Shown piece by piece: positions 35,316 through 43,989 of a DNA stretch of 64,000 nt. The notes beneath the pieces are model-generated. The model was not told the origin of the DNA, made no database searches, and saw only the letters and a program-made list of their open reading frames with translations. Each line of letters starts with the position of its first letter. The stretch's first letter is position 1. The stretch lies in NCBI GenBank assembly GCA_029562645.1, contig JAKQUI010000069.1, positions 124,001-188,000 of the forward strand, read 5' to 3'. The DNA comes from Spirochaetota bacterium (GTDB lineage Bacteria > Spirochaetota > UBA4802 > JAKQUI01). The position numbers and the translations under genes are program-made.

Positions 35316-35345
35316 TTGACATCCCTTTCAACAACGGGATATCAT
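35316..35345 (+). promoter_or_regulatory. Promoter for the histidine kinase operon
   Basis: TTGACA (35316-35321), 18-base spacer, TATCAT (35340-35345). The predicted transcript starts about 10 bases before the kinase ATG at 35363, leaving just room for the AAAGG site. Confidence 0.65.
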
Positions 35346-35362
35346 GAAAAATAAAGGCATCC

Positions 35363-36493
35363 ATGGCAACGGTCAATAAGAAGGATTCATCCGGCGCAGC
35401 CGAACTGAAAAAACTCCGCGCACGCGTCCGAGCGCTCGAGCGCACCGAGAAGCGCCTCGCCCAGGATCTCGATGCGCTCCGGGAATCGGAGAACATCTAC
35501 CGGGCGATCTTCAACAACACCGGCACCATCACGCTGATCTTCGACGAGAACACCATCATTACCATGGTGAACTCCGATTTCGCCAAGCGGATGGGCTACT
35601 CCAAGCGGGAGGTCGAGGGCAAACTGAGCTGGACCGAGTTCGTCGCGCCGGAGGACCTCGCGCGGCTCAAACACTATCACGAACTGCGAAGCCGCGATCC
35701 AAAACTGGCGCCGCGCACGCACGAGTTCCGGATCATCAACCGCGCCGGGAAGATGCTGAACATCTTCATGACGATCGAGATCATCCCGGGGACGCGGCTG
35801 CGGGTCGCCTCGCTCATCGACATCACGGACCGCATCCGGGCCGAGGAGGCGATCATGCAGATCAGCGGCGCCGAGCGCCAGAAGATCGGGCAGGACCTGC
35901 ACGACGACCTCGCGCCGCACCTGATCGGCATCGAGGTGTTGGTCAAGATACTCGCGGACAGCCTGGAGCGCACCTCCCCGGCCGACGCGCCGCTCATCGC
36001 GAAGATCCGCACACTGCTGAACGAGGCCATATCGAAGACGCGCCGGTTCGCCCACGGCCTCTGCCCGGTCTTCCTGGCTGAGCACGGCCTCGAATCCGCG
36101 CTCAAGGAGCTCTCCGCCGCCACGACGGACATCTACGGAGTCCCGTGCCGCTTCTCCTTCGGTGAGGGCGTACCGAAATACGATATCGACGTATCGACGC
36201 ACCTGTACTACATCGCGCAGGAGGCCGTCCACAACGCGGTCAAGCACGGCAGGGCAACGCTCATCGAGATCGCGGTTTCCGCCGGCGGCGCCGATACGCG
36301 CCTCACCGTCCGGGACAACGGATCGGGCTACGACATGAGCCGGCATCCGGACGGTATCGGCCACAAGATCATGCAGTACCGCTCCCGGGTGATCGGCGCC
36401 TATCTCGACATCTGGAGCGCCATCGGGACGGGAACGCGCGTCACCGTCACCCTGGTGTCGGAGAACGGCGACAAGGGGAGCGCAATCACATGA
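35363..36493 (+). CDS. PAS-domain sensor histidine kinase (NarX/DesK type)
   Basis: A soluble two-component sensor. It has 376 residues. An N-terminal coiled coil (about 12-45) leads to a PAS domain (about 45-165, YRAIFNNTGTITLIFDENTIITMVN). The HisKA_3 dimerisation helix carries the phospho-His in ERQKIGQDLHDDLAPHLIG. The ATPase has the N box QEAVHNAVKHG and the G box DNGSGYD. There are no membrane segments, so the signal is probably cytoplasmic (redox, gas or ligand in PAS). Its end overlaps the response regulator by 4 bases (ATGA). Confidence 0.93.
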   Translation: MATVNKKDSSGAAELKKLRARVRALERTEKRLAQDLDALRESENIYRAIFNNTGTITLIFDENTIITMVNSDFAKRMGYSKREVEGKLSWTEFVAPEDLARLKHYHELRSRDPKLAPRTHEFRIINRAGKMLNIFMTIEIIPGTRLRVASLIDITDRIRAEEAIMQISGAERQKIGQDLHDDLAPHLIGIEVLVKILADSLERTSPADAPLIAKIRTLLNEAISKTRRFAHGLCPVFLAEHGLESALKELSAATTDIYGVPCRFSFGEGVPKYDIDVSTHLYYIAQEAVHNAVKHGRATLIEIAVSAGGADTRLTVRDNGSGYDMSRHPDGIGHKIMQYRSRVIGAYLDIWSAIGTGTRVTVTLVSENGDKGSAIT

Positions 36494-37158
36494 CCATGCG
36501 ACGCGGGATCTTCATCGTCGAGGACCACGAGATCTTCCGGATGGGCCTGAAGGAGCTCATCGACCGGGAGGAGGACCTTGTCGTCTGCGGCGAGGCCGAC
36601 AATGCCTCCGACGCGCTGCGGCTGATCCGCGAAGCGCGGCCCGCGATGGCGGTCATCGACATATCGCTGAAGGACAGCAACGGCATCATGCTGATCAAGG
36701 ATGTGAACAGATGCATGAAGGGCCTCCCCATGCTGGTGCTCTCCCTCTTCGACGAGGCCATCTATGCCGAGCGCGCGCTTGCCGCTGGCGCGCGGGGCTA
36801 CATCATGAAGCATGAGACCTCCGATTCAATCGTCCGCGCCATCCGTCAGATCCTGGACGGCGGCACCTACGTGAGCGCGGCGATCATGGACTCGCTGGTG
36901 CAGCGGCTCGCCGACCGGACGGCGGCTTCCGCGTCGGGTCCCATCGAAACCCTCACCGACCGGGAGCTCGAGATCTTCACGCTCATCGGCAAGGGGCTCC
37001 CTACGGGGGCCATTGCGAGGAAGCTCGCGCTCAACGTCAAGACCGTCGGGACCTACCGCGAGCGCATCAAGGAGAAGCTCGACATCAAGACCGCGGCGGA
37101 CCTCGCCAAGCGTGCCGCGCTCTGGGTGAGCGACACCTCCGGTGATCGTCGTGCGTGA
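36490..37158 (+). CDS. Response regulator, NarL/FixJ family
   Basis: The partner of the upstream kinase. It has 222 residues. The receiver domain (1-125) has the acidic pair VEDHE, the phospho-acceptor Asp in MAVIDISLKDSNG and the Lys in GYIMKHE. The LuxR-type helix-turn-helix follows (TDRELEIFTLIGKGLPTGAIARKL...VKTVGTYRERIKEKL). It should bind DNA and activate or repress targets that are not evident from the window; the acyl-CoA ligase gene downstream is one candidate. Confidence 0.95.
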   Translation: MTMRRGIFIVEDHEIFRMGLKELIDREEDLVVCGEADNASDALRLIREARPAMAVIDISLKDSNGIMLIKDVNRCMKGLPMLVLSLFDEAIYAERALAAGARGYIMKHETSDSIVRAIRQILDGGTYVSAAIMDSLVQRLADRTAASASGPIETLTDRELEIFTLIGKGLPTGAIARKLALNVKTVGTYRERIKEKLDIKTAADLAKRAALWVSDTSGDRRA

Positions 37159-37275
37159 TTCACCTACAGGGCAATAGGTCATCGGCGCACCGCTCAATAC
37201 CTCCATCACCTCTTTACTATTTGCACGCTCCGCCGTATGAAATAGGAAACTACCAATATCATGGGGGAGACATTT

Positions 37276-38994
37276 ATGCGTACCGTCAGCAAGAACTCGT
37301 CATATCTCAACAAGCCCTGGCTCACATCATACGCGCCCGGCGTGCCAACGAACATCAACTACGAGAAGAAGACCCTCCCGGAGTTTCTCGAGCGTGCGAC
37401 GGCCGGCTTTCCGAAGAACAAAGCGCTCACCTTCATGGGATTCACCCTGAACTACAGCGAGCTCAAGGGCATGGTGGACCGATTTGCCGGCGCGCTCATC
37501 GGCCATGGCGTCAGGAAGGGCGACAGCGTCGCGATCATCCTGCCGAACACCATCCAGTGCGTGGTCGCATACTTCGGCATTCTCAAGATCGGCGCCATCG
37601 CCGTGATGAACAATCCGCTCTACTCGGACACGGAGCTCGAGCACCAGCTCAAGGACTCCGAGGCGAAGGCCCTGGTGACCCTTGATCTTCTGGCCAACCG
37701 CATGATCGACCTGCGGCCCAAGACCCACATCAAGCAGATCATCGTCGCGTCGATCGGCGACTATCTCCCGTTCCCGAAGAGCATCCTCTTTCCGCTGGTC
37801 GCGAAAAAGAAGAAACTCGCCGCGGACGTGAAGCAATCGCCCAACGTGTTCCGCTGGAAAACCTTCATCAACAACGCCCAGCCAATGACTGATTCGCCGG
37901 CCGCGTCGTTCGACGCCATCGCGCAGTACCAGTACACGGGCGGGACCACCGGCGTTTCCAAGGGCGTGGTGCTCACGCACGCCAATCTCAGCACAAACGT
38001 GCAGCAGGCGGCTTCGTGGTTCCCGGAGATGCGCAACGGCGCCGAGACCATGCTAGGCGCCCTTCCCTACTTCCACGTGTTCGGCCTCACCGTATCGATG
38101 AACCTCGCGGTGTTCAAGGCCTGGAACAATATCCTGGTGCCCAAGCCGCAGCCCGATCCGCTGATGGAAGTACTCACGAAGGACAAGCCGACATTCGTTC
38201 CGCTGGTTCCGACCATGTACATCGGCATCATCAACCATCCGGAGTTCGAGCGCACCGACCTCTCGTTCGTGAACGGCTGCTTCAGCGGAAGCGCGCCGCT
38301 CCCGGTCGAGGTCATCAAACGGTTCGAGGAAAAGACGGGGACGGTCATCTGCGAGGGCTTCGGCATGACCGAATCGTCGCCGGTCACGCACATCAACCCC
38401 TTCGAGAAGGGACGGCCGAAGCCCGGCAGCATCGGCGTGCCGGTGCCGGACGTCGAGTGCCGCATCGTCGACATCGAGGACCGCGCGACCGACGTGGCGC
38501 CCGGGAAGCCCGGCGAGCTCATCATCCGCGGACCGCAGGTGATGCAGCGCTACAAGGGGATGCCCGACGAGACGAAAGAGACCATCCGCGACGGCTGGCT
38601 CCACACGGGCGACATCGCCGAGATGGACGCCGACGGCTATTTCTTCATCGTCGACCGGCTGAAGGACATGGTCATCTCCGGCGGCTACAATGTCTATCCG
38701 CGCGAGATCGACGAGGTGCTCTTCACCCATCCGAAGGTGCTCGAGGCGTGCGCAATCGGCGTGCCGCATGCGACGCGCGGCGAATCGATCAAGGCCTTCG
38801 TGGTCCTCAAGCCCGGCGAAACCGCCACCGAAGACGAAATCATCGGCTTCTGCAAAAACAAGCTCGCCCCGTACAAACTCCCCACCGAGGTCGAGTTCCG
38901 CGACGACCTTCCCAAGTCGACCGTCGGGAAGATCCTCCGCAAGGAGCTCCGTGCCGAGGAGTTGGAGCAACGGAAGAAGGAGAAGGCGTCGTAG
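37276..38994 (+). CDS. fadD: Long-chain acyl-CoA ligase (AMP-forming)
   Basis: It activates fatty acids with ATP and CoA. It has 572 residues. The AMP-binding signature YTGGTTGVSKGVVLTH, the region EGFGMTESSPVTHINP, GWLHTGDIAEMDADGYFFIVDRLKDMVISGGYNVYP and the C-terminal Lys in KSTVGKILRKEL are all present. The N-terminus (SYLNKPWLTSYAPGVPTNI) resembles FadD. The start at 37276 is preferred because GGGGGAG lies 7 bases upstream; the ATG at 37261 is a weaker choice. A terminator follows. Confidence 0.93.
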   Translation: MRTVSKNSSYLNKPWLTSYAPGVPTNINYEKKTLPEFLERATAGFPKNKALTFMGFTLNYSELKGMVDRFAGALIGHGVRKGDSVAIILPNTIQCVVAYFGILKIGAIAVMNNPLYSDTELEHQLKDSEAKALVTLDLLANRMIDLRPKTHIKQIIVASIGDYLPFPKSILFPLVAKKKKLAADVKQSPNVFRWKTFINNAQPMTDSPAASFDAIAQYQYTGGTTGVSKGVVLTHANLSTNVQQAASWFPEMRNGAETMLGALPYFHVFGLTVSMNLAVFKAWNNILVPKPQPDPLMEVLTKDKPTFVPLVPTMYIGIINHPEFERTDLSFVNGCFSGSAPLPVEVIKRFEEKTGTVICEGFGMTESSPVTHINPFEKGRPKPGSIGVPVPDVECRIVDIEDRATDVAPGKPGELIIRGPQVMQRYKGMPDETKETIRDGWLHTGDIAEMDADGYFFIVDRLKDMVISGGYNVYPREIDEVLFTHPKVLEACAIGVPHATRGESIKAFVVLKPGETATEDEIIGFCKNKLAPYKLPTEVEFRDDLPKSTVGKILRKELRAEELEQRKKEKAS

Positions 38995-39024
38995 TCGTAG
39001 TCGTATTCTCTAATCTCGAACGCG

Positions 39025-39057
39025 AGAGCGCCACTGCTGCAGTGGCGCTCTTATTTT
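39025..39057 (+). terminator. Intrinsic terminator after fadD
   Basis: A 12-bp stem (39025-39036 with 39040-39051), 3-base loop CTG, followed by TTATTTT. It ends the plus-strand transcript from the kinase-regulator-fadD region and lies 38 bases before the convergent hydrolase stop. Confidence 0.85.
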
Positions 39058-39094
39058 CCGATGGCAAGCTATCGAGGAGTCCTGCCGCATCGTG

Positions 39095-39952
39095 TCATCG
39101 CGGAACGGATTCGAAAAACTCCTGCACAAACGACAGGACCTCGCCGGGCCGCTCCATGGGCACCAGGTGGCCCGCTCCAGCGACGAGATGATATCGTCCC
39201 TCCGGTATGAGCGAAGCCGCTTTCTTCAGGTCGATGAAATGCCGGTTCTCGCTCTCCCCGCCCTCCACGACAAGCGCGGGGCAAGACACATCCGGGAGGA
39301 GCGGCCACGGATTGTGCTTCTGAGAACCCATGAACAGCGCCGCCTCGCGCCGCGGGTGGCAGGCGAGATTGAGGCCGCCGGTCTCACCGGGGACCATGCC
39401 GTATTGCACATAGAGGTCCAGCATCTCATCGTCCCAGTTTTTAAACAGTGCCTTCGAGCGCAGGTAGTCCCGCGCCTCGTCGGGACCGTCCCACTGGTTC
39501 CGTCGCTTGATCGACTTCGACGCGAGGGGATGCTGGTCGATGGTGAGCCCCATCGAGTAGATCTCCCCGGGCAGGAATATGGGCTCGATGAGCACCAGCG
39601 CGCGGGCCGTCGGCCCGTGGATCGCCTCGGCCAGCGTCATCACCGTGGCGCCCATGGAATGACCCACTAGATACGGCCGCTCGATGCCCAGTCCCATGCA
39701 CAGGCGGCAGAGGTCGTCGGCCAGGAGCATCCATTCGACGCCCTCCTCCGGCTCGGCATGCCGATGGTCGCAGAAATAGGGCGCGATGACCCGATACCCG
39801 CGCGACAGCTCCCGCGCGATGGGATGCCACATCCAGGGAAGGAAACCCGTCGCGTGCAGCATGATGACGACGGGACCGTCGCCGGGGTAATGAAGATACT
39901 GGATGTCGGCATCGCCGATGTTCTGGGTGAGGACTTCAGGCATCTGATTCAT
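39095..39952 (-). CDS. Alpha/beta-fold hydrolase
   Basis: The protein has 285 residues. The nucleophile elbow is GHSMG (about residue 96), the oxyanion region LHATGFLPWMWHP, and the catalytic His is in GAGHLVPMERP. It resembles esterase/lipase or lactonase members; the substrate cannot be told. The start ATG at 39952 follows GAGG by 10 bases. It is 11 bases after the PIN toxin gene on the same strand, so it may be transcribed with the toxin-antitoxin pair. Confidence 0.9.
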   Translation of the reverse strand: MNQMPEVLTQNIGDADIQYLHYPGDGPVVIMLHATGFLPWMWHPIARELSRGYRVIAPYFCDHRHAEPEEGVEWMLLADDLCRLCMGLGIERPYLVGHSMGATVMTLAEAIHGPTARALVLIEPIFLPGEIYSMGLTIDQHPLASKSIKRRNQWDGPDEARDYLRSKALFKNWDDEMLDLYVQYGMVPGETGGLNLACHPRREAALFMGSQKHNPWPLLPDVSCPALVVEGGESENRHFIDLKKAASLIPEGRYHLVAGAGHLVPMERPGEVLSFVQEFFESVPR

Positions 39953-39963
39953 CGTGTTGATCC

Positions 39964-40350
39964 TCACCAAACAGTTATCACGCCGGAATAGCGGCCAAAC
40001 AGGGGATCGGGGGTAACGATACGCATCGAGAAAGCGAGAGCGGTGGCGATGATGATTCGATCGGCGGGATCATTGTGATGATCGGGCAGTCGAACCGCTT
40101 CACCGAAAAGACGCGCATCGACCGAAATCTCTGCAATGCCATGGTGCGAAAGCGCCCGGGTGAACCACGCATCCGCCGGCATCGGAAGCGCCAGGGCGCC
40201 TTTCTTGCTTTTTATCGCGATTTCGAACGCGCTTATCGCCGAAACATAGAGTCCGCCGGACGAATCCCGAATCGCCGCGCGTGCGGTAGCGGACAGGTCT
40301 TCCTGCCTGGAGGCAAGCCAGAGCAGGGTGCAGGTATCGAGCATAAGCAT
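39964..40350 (-). CDS. vapC: PIN-domain toxin (VapC-type ribonuclease)
   Basis: The toxin of a type II pair, probably an RNA-cutting enzyme. It has 128 residues. PIN acidic residues are visible in MLMLDTCTLLWL (Asp), SAFEIAIKSKKG (Glu) and HNDPADRIIIATAL (Asp). The ATG overlaps the antitoxin stop by one base (TGATG), which keeps toxin synthesis tied to the antitoxin. The region is less GC-rich than its surroundings. Confidence 0.92.
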   Translation of the reverse strand: MLMLDTCTLLWLASRQEDLSATARAAIRDSSGGLYVSAISAFEIAIKSKKGALALPMPADAWFTRALSHHGIAEISVDARLFGEAVRLPDHHNDPADRIIIATALAFSMRIVTPDPLFGRYSGVITVW

Positions 40351-40586
40351 TATCGCCTATCACCGGGCCAGTCGTTTTCACTGAGCGGCGAACTGGGACT
40401 CTCGTTAAAAACGACTTTTTTTAGCTGCGGATCCATCTTCAACGGATCATGCGCACTGGCCACGGGCCGAAGTTCGGCTATCGGCTTGCCATTCCTGCAG
40501 ATATGCACAATCTCCCCCTTTTCCTCTATAAGGGCGAGCAGCATCGAGAGGTTTGTTTTTGCCTTATGTGTATTGACAATAATCAT
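40350..40586 (-). CDS. Phd/YefM-type antitoxin
   Basis: The protein has 78 residues. The N-terminal DNA-binding part (MIIVNTHKAKTNLSMLLALIEEKGEIVHICRNGKPIAEL) fits the Phd/YefM fold. The C-terminal segment, poorly conserved and charged, should bind and neutralise the PIN toxin encoded next to it. It is autoregulated in the family; a palindromic operator lies directly upstream. Confidence 0.88.
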   Translation of the reverse strand: MIIVNTHKAKTNLSMLLALIEEKGEIVHICRNGKPIAELRPVASAHDPLKMDPQLKKVVFNESPSSPLSENDWPGDRR

Positions 40587-40597
40587 AGCACATTTAA

Positions 40598-40643
40598 TAA
40601 ACTAGACTTAGTTTAATCTAATGCACTATGCGGGTTTTGTCAA
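40598..40643 (-). promoter_or_regulatory. Toxin-antitoxin promoter and palindromic operator
   Basis: On the minus strand TTGACA (40643-40638), 17-base spacer, TAGATT (40620-40615). Touching the -10 box is a perfect 7-bp palindrome, TAAACTA-N4-TAGTTTA (40598-40615), as expected for antitoxin autoregulation. A plus-strand TTGACA-N16-TAATAA (40573-40600), reading toward trp, overlaps the same site. Confidence 0.65.
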
Positions 40644-40673
40644 TACCAAATATTATTTTTCTTGCCATTTCGC

Positions 40674-40685
40674 ATAGCGCGCTAT
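40674..40685. promoter_or_regulatory. 12-bp palindrome before the trp leader
   Basis: ATAGCGCGCTAT (40674-40685) is a perfect palindrome 24 bases before the leader-peptide start. It could be an operator for trp control. It does not resemble the E. coli TrpR site (no CTAG core). Confidence 0.35.
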
Positions 40686-40709
40686 ACGGGTGACGCATAG
40701 CAAGGATTT

Positions 40710-40799
40710 ATGGGAATGAACGCATTCACTTCGACATTCGGGGCCTGGAACTGGTGGTGGCGCATCCAACATCGGAGCGGGCGTGCTATGTCAATGTAG
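40710..40799 (+). CDS. trpL: trp operon leader peptide (29 aa) with Trp-Asn-Trp-Trp-Trp
   Basis: A 29-residue reading frame, MGMNAFTSTFGAWNWWWRI then QHRSGRAMSM, ending at TAG. Four Trp codons fall in five codons (W13, W15-W17), a density expected only in an attenuation leader. AAGGA precedes the first ATG; a second ATG at 40716 is also possible. When charged tRNA-Trp is scarce the ribosome would stall on these codons and favour the antiterminator. No protein role is expected. Confidence 0.92.
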   Translation: MGMNAFTSTFGAWNWWWRIQHRSGRAMSM

Positions 40800-40855
40800 C
40801 AATAGTAGTATTTGCTGATTCACGAAAGCCCGCTTGAAAACAAGCGGGCTTTTTT
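40776..40855 (+). promoter_or_regulatory. trp attenuator: antiterminator segment and terminator
   Basis: The terminator hairpin AAGCCCGCTTG-AAAA-CAAGCGGGCTT (40826-40851) is followed by T (through 40855). Its left arm can pair instead with AGCGGGC at 40776-40782, inside the leader-peptide region, giving an antiterminator. A further pairing of TGAC-ATAGCA (40691-40702) with TGCTATGTCA could sequester the leader. trpE begins 24 bases after the T-run. Confidence 0.88.
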
Positions 40856-40879
40856 ATGTCTACCGAACAGGTGAACCAT

Positions 40880-42358
40880 ATGACGCAGGAACAATTCGAA
40901 GCGCTGGCGAAGCCGGGAACCATCGTCCCCGTGTTCCGCAAATTCAATTCCGATTTCATCACCCCGGTGATGGCCTATCTCAAGATCCGCGAGGCGGGGA
41001 CCGCGTCGTTCCTGCTCGAAAGCGTGCAGAAGGGCGAGAACATCGGGCGCTACTCGTTCATCGGGCACTCGCCCTTCCGGACGATCAAGTCCACCGGCGG
41101 GAAGACCGTGATCGGCGACCTCCGCGCGAACCGCACGCTCGACGAGAACTTTTTCGACGTCCTCAAGCGCGAGTTGCAAAACTACCGCTCGGTGCCGGTG
41201 GAGGGCATCTCGCGGTTCACCTGCGGGGCCGTCGGCTTCATCGGCTACGACATGATCCGCCAGATCGAGCGGATCCCCGAATCGCGGCGGACGCCGGTCG
41301 ATTGCGACGACGCGTCGCTGGCCTTCTATGACAACCTCATCGCCATCGACCACCTGAAAAACGAGATCATCCTGATCGCGAATGTCTTCGTGGACGACGA
41401 CAGCCACGTGCCGACGCTCTATCGCGACGCGGGCCATCGGCTGGACACGATCATCGGCAAGCTGAACGCGCCGGTGACCCCGAAGACCGAGTTCCACGCC
41501 GACGAGGCGAGTTTCGCGGCCAATTTCACGCAGGAGGAGTTCGAGCGCGCCGTGGTCCGGGCGAAGGAGCACATCTTTGCCGGGGACATCTTCCAGGTGG
41601 TCCTCTCGCAGCGCTTCACCATCGACTACACCGGCGACGTCTTCCAGGCCTATCGGAGCCTGCGGGGAATCAACCCGTCGCCGTATCTGTTCTATCTGGA
41701 TTTCGTAGATTACCAGCTCGTCGGCTCGTCGCCCGAGCCGCTCATCCGGCTGGAGAACAACGAACTCGAGATCATCCCGATCGCCGGCACCCGACCGCGC
41801 GGCGCCACCATCGAGGAGGACAACCGGCATGCCGAATCGCTCCTCGCCGACCCCAAGGAACTGGCCGAGCATATAATGCTCGTGGACCTCGCGCGCAACG
41901 ACATGGGACGCGTATCGCGCCACGGCAGCGTGCGGGTGCTCGATTTCGAGACCGTGGAAAAATACTCGCACGTGATGCATATCATCTCGCGCGTGCGCGG
42001 CGAGCTCAAGCCCCACCTGACGGCGGTGGACGCCTTTCGCGCCTCGTTCCCGGCCGGCACGGTCTCGGGAGCGCCGAAGATCCGCGCGATGGAGATCATC
42101 AACGACATCGAGCCGGACCGGCGCGGCTTCTACGCAGGGTCCATCGGCTACTTCGACTACCGCAACAACATGGACATGTGCATCACCATCCGCTCCATGC
42201 TTGCGAAGGACGGGAAGCTCCACCTGCAGGCCGGCGCCGGCATCGTGGCCGACAGCGTCCCGGCGAGCGAGTACCAGGAGACGCTGAACAAGGGCATGGC
42301 CCTGCGCAACGCCATCAAACAGGCCTCGGGAGGCATCAATGATATTATTTATCGATAA
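40880..42358 (+). CDS. trpE: Anthranilate synthase component I
   Basis: It makes anthranilate from chorismate with ammonia from TrpG. It has 492 residues. The tryptophan feedback site LLES occurs near residue 35 (SFLLESVQKGENIGRYSFIG). Catalytic stretches include QRFTIDYTGD, SPEPLIRLE, IAGTRPRG, EHIMLVDLARND and TVSGAPKIRAMEII. The ATG at 40880 follows AGGTGA by 6; an ATG at 40856 lies in the attenuator T-run and is unlikely. It overlaps trpGD by 20 bases. Confidence 0.95.
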   Translation: MTQEQFEALAKPGTIVPVFRKFNSDFITPVMAYLKIREAGTASFLLESVQKGENIGRYSFIGHSPFRTIKSTGGKTVIGDLRANRTLDENFFDVLKRELQNYRSVPVEGISRFTCGAVGFIGYDMIRQIERIPESRRTPVDCDDASLAFYDNLIAIDHLKNEIILIANVFVDDDSHVPTLYRDAGHRLDTIIGKLNAPVTPKTEFHADEASFAANFTQEEFERAVVRAKEHIFAGDIFQVVLSQRFTIDYTGDVFQAYRSLRGINPSPYLFYLDFVDYQLVGSSPEPLIRLENNELEIIPIAGTRPRGATIEEDNRHAESLLADPKELAEHIMLVDLARNDMGRVSRHGSVRVLDFETVEKYSHVMHIISRVRGELKPHLTAVDAFRASFPAGTVSGAPKIRAMEIINDIEPDRRGFYAGSIGYFDYRNNMDMCITIRSMLAKDGKLHLQAGAGIVADSVPASEYQETLNKGMALRNAIKQASGGINDIIYR

Positions 42359-43985
42359 CTACGACTCGTTCACCTACAACCTGGTCGATTACTTCGGCCA
42401 GCTGAATCCCAACCTCATGGTGGTGCGCAACGACGCGATTACCGTCGACGAGGTTCGGGAGATGGCGCCCACGGGCATCGTGATCTCGCCGGGCCCGGGG
42501 AGCCCGGTCGACGCCGGAGTTTCCTGCAACATCATCAGGGAATTCCACACGACCGTGCCTATTCTGGGCGTGTGCCTGGGCCACCAGTGCATCGGCGAGG
42601 TGTTCGGCGGCCGCGTGAAGCGCGCCCCGGAGCCCGTGCACGGGAAGACGGCCGAGATCTACCACAAGAACGACCGGCTCTTCGGCTCCGTCCCCCTTCC
42701 CTTCTCGGCGACGCGCTACCACTCGCTCATCATCGAGCGGGAGGGGCTTCCGGACGAGCTCCAGGTGATCGCGGAGACCAACGACAACATCATCATGGGG
42801 GTCCGCCATCGGTCGCACCCGACCTTCGGCGTGCAGTTCCACCCGGAATCGATCCTCACCACGCACGGCATGCAGATCATCGCGAACTGGCTCGCGATCA
42901 CCGCCGAGCACGCGGCCGCGAACGCGAAGGCGGCGGTCCCGGCAATTGCGAAACCCGCGGGCGAGAACGCCATCAGGCCTTTCCTGGAGAAAATCACCGC
43001 AGGCAAGGACCTCGCGCGCGAGGAGGCCTCCTGCGTCCTCGAGAAGATCATCGCCGGCGATGCGAGCGAGACGGAGATCGGCGCGCTTCTCGTGGGCCTG
43101 CGCATCAAGGGCGAGACGGTGGACGAGCTCGTTGGCTTCGTGGACACCATGGAGCGGCACATGGACGCCGTGAGCCTCGCCGACGCGGACGCGATCGACG
43201 TGTGCGGAACGGGCGGCGATTCGAGCTTCACCTTCAACGTATCGACGACGGCGGCCCTGGTGATCGCGGCGGGCGGCGTCACGGTGGCCAAGCACGGCAA
43301 TCGGTCGATATCGAGCAAAACCGGGTCGGCCGATCTCCTTGAGGCGCTGGGCGTGAAGATCGACCTCAACTCGGCGCAAGTGAAGCGCTGCATCGACGAG
43401 ATCGGGATCGGGTTCTTTTTCGCGCCGCTCTTCCATCCGGCGATGAAGGCCGTCGCCCCGTACCGAAAGAAGCTGGGGCTGCGCACCTTTTTCAATATGC
43501 TGGGGCCCATGCTCAACCCGGCGCGCGTGACGCGGCAGCTCGTGGGCGCCTTCAATCTCGAAACGGCCGGGAAGATCGCCGCCGTGCTGCAGGCGCGTGG
43601 ATCGCGCAAGGTGTGCGCCGTCCACGGGAACGACGGTCTTGACGAGATATCTATCTTCGCCGACACGACGGTCTTCGAGACCGCTCCGGGGGTGATGGCG
43701 CCGCGGCGCTACGAGTACCGCCCCCCGCGCGCAAACGCCACCGCGTCGCTCGCGCAGGTGAAGGGCGCGGGCATCGACGACAATATCCGCATGACCATGC
43801 AAGTGCTGCAGGGCGAGCGATCCACCGCACGGGACATGACGGTGGTCAATGCCGCCTTCGGCTTCTATGTCGCCGGGCGAGCGTCAAGCATCGAGGACGG
43901 CATCCGCATGGCCGAGGAGAGCATCGACAGCGGCGCGGCGCTCAAGAAGCTCAGCCAATTCAAGGACTTCTCGCTACGGATCTAA
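42339..43985 (+). CDS. trpGD: Fused glutamine amidotransferase / anthranilate phosphoribosyltransferase (TrpGD)
   Basis: Two steps in one 548-residue protein. The TrpG domain (1-190) has the nucleophile Cys in GVCLGHQ and the His-Glu in FHPES, supplying ammonia to TrpE. A short Ala-rich linker (about 190-210) leads to TrpD (about 212-548), with DVCGTGGDSSFTFNVST, KHGNRSISSKTGSADLLEALG and FFFAPLFHPAMKAV. The fusion occurs in several lineages, including enteric bacteria. The start overlaps trpE by 20 bases. Confidence 0.95.
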   Translation: MILFIDNYDSFTYNLVDYFGQLNPNLMVVRNDAITVDEVREMAPTGIVISPGPGSPVDAGVSCNIIREFHTTVPILGVCLGHQCIGEVFGGRVKRAPEPVHGKTAEIYHKNDRLFGSVPLPFSATRYHSLIIEREGLPDELQVIAETNDNIIMGVRHRSHPTFGVQFHPESILTTHGMQIIANWLAITAEHAAANAKAAVPAIAKPAGENAIRPFLEKITAGKDLAREEASCVLEKIIAGDASETEIGALLVGLRIKGETVDELVGFVDTMERHMDAVSLADADAIDVCGTGGDSSFTFNVSTTAALVIAAGGVTVAKHGNRSISSKTGSADLLEALGVKIDLNSAQVKRCIDEIGIGFFFAPLFHPAMKAVAPYRKKLGLRTFFNMLGPMLNPARVTRQLVGAFNLETAGKIAAVLQARGSRKVCAVHGNDGLDEISIFADTTVFETAPGVMAPRRYEYRPPRANATASLAQVKGAGIDDNIRMTMQVLQGERSTARDMTVVNAAFGFYVAGRASSIEDGIRMAEESIDSGAALKKLSQFKDFSLRI

Positions 43986-43989
43986 CGGC

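Noticed and set aside
40856-40879. trpE start at 40856
   Set aside because: That ATG is within the attenuator's U-run edge and has no ribosome site; the ATG at 40880 follows AGGTGA.
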